NCBI GenBank assembly: GCA_023435325.1
Contig: JAEYRT010000103.1
Location: 1-24,101, forward strand
Direction of reading: 5' to 3'
Length of the DNA: 24,101 nucleotides
Origin: Pseudomonadota bacterium
Lineage (GTDB): Bacteria; Pseudomonadota; Gammaproteobacteria; Burkholderiales; Burkholderiaceae_C
Shown: piece by piece, positions 23,174-24,101 of the stretch
Numbering within the stretch: the first letter of the stretch is position 1
Layout of the letters: the number at the start of each line of letters is the position of its first letter
Program-made: the position numbers and the translations under genes
Notes under the pieces: model-generated
The model's database searches: none
What the model saw: the letters and a program-made list of their open reading frames with translations, nothing else
Told to the model about the DNA's origin: nothing

Positions 23174-23602
23174 TCAAGCTGCTACAAGATAAGGCAGACC
23201 AAAGCTGAAGAGTGTCACTCCCACCAACACCCAAGTCAGGCCCGTTACGATACGCGCCACTTTGTGCCGCCAGGCATGCTCAGCTGCCGCAGCCTGTTGC
23301 TGCGCCTGCGCGAGTCTCAGCTGCCAAGTCATAAAACCCAACCCGATAAAACTGACCACCACAGCGCCAAACAACCATGGATGGGCGCCTGGCAGAAAAC
23401 CGCGCAGATACTCACCGTGGTTCGACAGCGTAGCCTCCCAGTGGGCAGGAATCACGGCACCACTTGCCCTGACCTCTTCTGCAGGGGTTGAGGCAACAAA
23501 AGCGATAAGCAGATAAAAGCTCAAAAATAATGGCACCGCCAACAGCAACTCTAGTCCGTAAGCCCAAGGAAATGGAAGACGTTTGAACATGATGTAGCCC
23601 AT
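23174..23602 (-). CDS. Hypothetical small membrane protein, 142 residues
   Basis: I do not recognise this protein. It has three predicted membrane segments: about residues 15-38 (LELLLAVPLFLSFYLLIAFVAS), 76-93 (WLFGAVVVSFIGLGFMTW) and 117-138 (IVTGLTWVLVGVTLFSFGLPYL). Between the second and third is a Gln/Ala-rich helix (LRLAQAQQQAAAAEHAWRHK). A Glu-containing loop lies between the first two. Starts at 23602 (MGYIMFKR) and 23590 (MFKRLPFPW) are both possible; neither has a strong ribosome site. It is on the same strand as the 236-residue membrane protein, with an IS3 remnant between, so the two may once have been adjacent. No function is proposed. Confidence 0.6.
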   Translation of the reverse strand: MGYIMFKRLPFPWAYGLELLLAVPLFLSFYLLIAFVASTPAEEVRASGAVIPAHWEATLSNHGEYLRGFLPGAHPWLFGAVVVSFIGLGFMTWQLRLAQAQQQAAAAEHAWRHKVARIVTGLTWVLVGVTLFSFGLPYLVAA

Positions 23603-23899
23603 GTTTTATGGAGTTCTTAGCCCCTGGTTACGCAGCTTTTTTTGCGCTGCGCCTCGTACTCCCAAGATCACAGCTGAATTTTCAATTCAAGTGCATTTGT
23701 GCCCACCTGTTTTTTGGGAGGCAGAGGCATCCAAGCCAGTACTTGATTTCATTTGCCTAATCATCCAGAGATCAGACAAGCCATAGTAGCCGGCAACGTA
23801 GCCGAAGGGGCAACAGAGAAGAGCGGACGCGTCCGCACAAAATTCTCCGCATGAGCATTCGCCATCAGTCATTGACTCATACTAGCAAGCAACAAAAAA
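23603..23899. other. Gene-poor stretch between the membrane-protein gene and the tRNA terminator
   Basis: This 297-bp stretch should carry the promoter of the 142-residue membrane protein, but no hexamer pair is convincing. It contains a hairpin GCAGC/GCTGC around a T tract (about 23632-23650), an AT-rich dyad GAATT-TTC-AATTC (about 23676-23688) and a perfect 14-bp palindrome (23823-23836). A 61-codon frame on the minus strand (23687-23872) has no ribosome site or recognisable product. Confidence 0.45.
23823..23836. repeat. Perfect 14-bp palindrome
   Basis: GCGGACGCGTCCGC is fully self-complementary and stands in an otherwise less GC-rich intergenic stretch. It could be a protein-binding site or part of a lost mobile-element end; nothing else in the window repeats it. 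Confidence 0.45.
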
Positions 23900-23934
23900 A
23901 AAAACCCCAAGCTGTTGATTAACTTGGGGTTTTT
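23900..23934 (-). terminator. Intrinsic terminator downstream of tRNA-Lys
   Basis: AAAAACCCCAAG (23900-23911) and CTTGGGGTTTTT (23923-23934) are perfect 12-bp arms with an 11-nt loop. On the minus strand it is followed by a long T run (complement of 23893-23904). It starts about 10 bp past the tRNA CCA end and could also act on the plus strand. Confidence 0.9.
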
Positions 23935-23943
23935 GTAATTTTT

Positions 23944-24019
23944 TGGTGGGTCCTGAGGGATTCGAACCCTCGACCAACGGATTAAAAGTCCGCTGCTCTA
24001 CCGACTGAGCTAAAGACCC
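23944..24019 (-). tRNA. tRNA-Lys (anticodon UUU)
   Basis: The gene is 76 nt and encodes its own CCA end. On the minus strand, the acceptor arm GGGTCTT pairs with the 3' strand before the discriminator base. The D-arm is AGCTCAGTCGGTAGAGC, the anticodon stem-loop is GCGGA-CTTTTAA-TCCGT with anticodon TTT, and the T-arm is GAGGGTTCGAATCCCTC, followed by ACCA. It reads AAA and AAG codons. A strong terminator follows, and another tRNA of the same strand lies upstream, so it is the last member of a small tRNA operon. Confidence 0.97.
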
Positions 24020-24047
24020 GACCGGAAACTCTCTAGATGATTAACAA

Positions 24048-24076
24048 AGCCCTGCTACAAAGCTTATAGCAGGGCT
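24048..24076 (-). other. Hairpin in the spacer between two tRNA genes
   Basis: AGCCCTGCTA (24048-24057) and TAGCAGGGCT (24067-24076) form a perfect 10-bp stem with a 9-nt loop. On the minus strand only TTTG follows, so it is a weak terminator at best. It may be a processing signal or a partial terminator between the two tRNAs. Confidence 0.55.
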
Positions 24077-24086
24077 GAAATTTGTT

Positions 24087-24101
24087 TGGTGGGTCCTGAG
24101 G
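24087..24101 (-). tRNA. 3' end of a second tRNA, probably tRNA-Lys, cut by the window edge
   Basis: The last 15 bases repeat exactly the 3' terminal 15 bases of the tRNA-Lys gene at 23944 (CCTCAGGACCCACCA on the minus strand), including CCA. This suggests a tandem duplicate, but the anticodon lies outside the window, so identity is an inference. Confidence 0.65.

Noticed and set aside
23687..23872. A 61-codon minus-strand frame with several cysteines (CSCGEFC, LLCC)
   Set aside because: It has no ribosome site and no recognisable domain, and it spans a palindrome in a gene-poor stretch. It is probably chance.
23944..24101. The repeated 15 bp at the tRNA 3' ends as an attL/attR pair
   Set aside because: Only 143 bp separate the copies, no integrase is present, and the repeat is explained by two tRNA genes.

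Overview
The window is GC-rich chromosomal DNA that reads like a member of the Comamonadaceae (Betaproteobacteria), most likely Comamonas or a close relative. This is inferred from protein character (Bug/TctC-type binding protein, LivJ-LivHMGF cluster, CurA-type reductase, single-chain GcvP), from codon usage, and from short palindromic intergenic elements of a type I associate with this family. No rRNA, phage module or CRISPR array is present.

Layout. (1) 1-2167, minus strand: an RND multidrug efflux operon, with the periplasmic adaptor lipoprotein followed by the first 290 codons of the inner-membrane pump, which runs off the left edge. (2) 2379-6093, minus strand: a four-gene cluster of two short-chain dehydrogenases, a CurA-like NADPH reductase and a PaaI-type thioesterase, closed by a clear intrinsic terminator. 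It looks like acyl-CoA or carbonyl metabolism, but the substrate is unknown. (3) 6290-6610: a small unrecognised protein behind a striking 39-bp dyad that overlaps a candidate promoter. (4) 6786-11561: the glycine cleavage genes gcvT-gcvH-gcvP. gcvT carries an in-frame TAA at codon 124 and so reads as broken, while gcvH and gcvP are intact. (5) 11648-14520: an orphan hybrid histidine kinase and rluA. (6) 14778-19710: a complete high-affinity branched-chain amino-acid ABC importer (livJ, H, M, G, F), with two stacked terminator-like hairpins between the binding protein and the permease genes. (7) 19865-21942: a third SDR and a Bug/TctC solute-binding protein with a strong terminator. (8) 22276-24101: an accessory-looking patch with two unrecognised membrane proteins on the minus strand, a frameshifted IS3-family transposase remnant wedged between them, then tRNA-Lys(UUU) and the 3' end of a second, apparently identical tRNA.

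The main points for a second look are the nonsense codon in gcvT, a dispersed intergenic repeat present three times (two copies bracket gcvT-gcvH), the symmetric LexA-like dyad ahead of the small orphan gene, and the IS remnant directly abutting a membrane-protein gene. I did not find a convincing new multi-gene system. Most of the window is ordinary housekeeping and transport.
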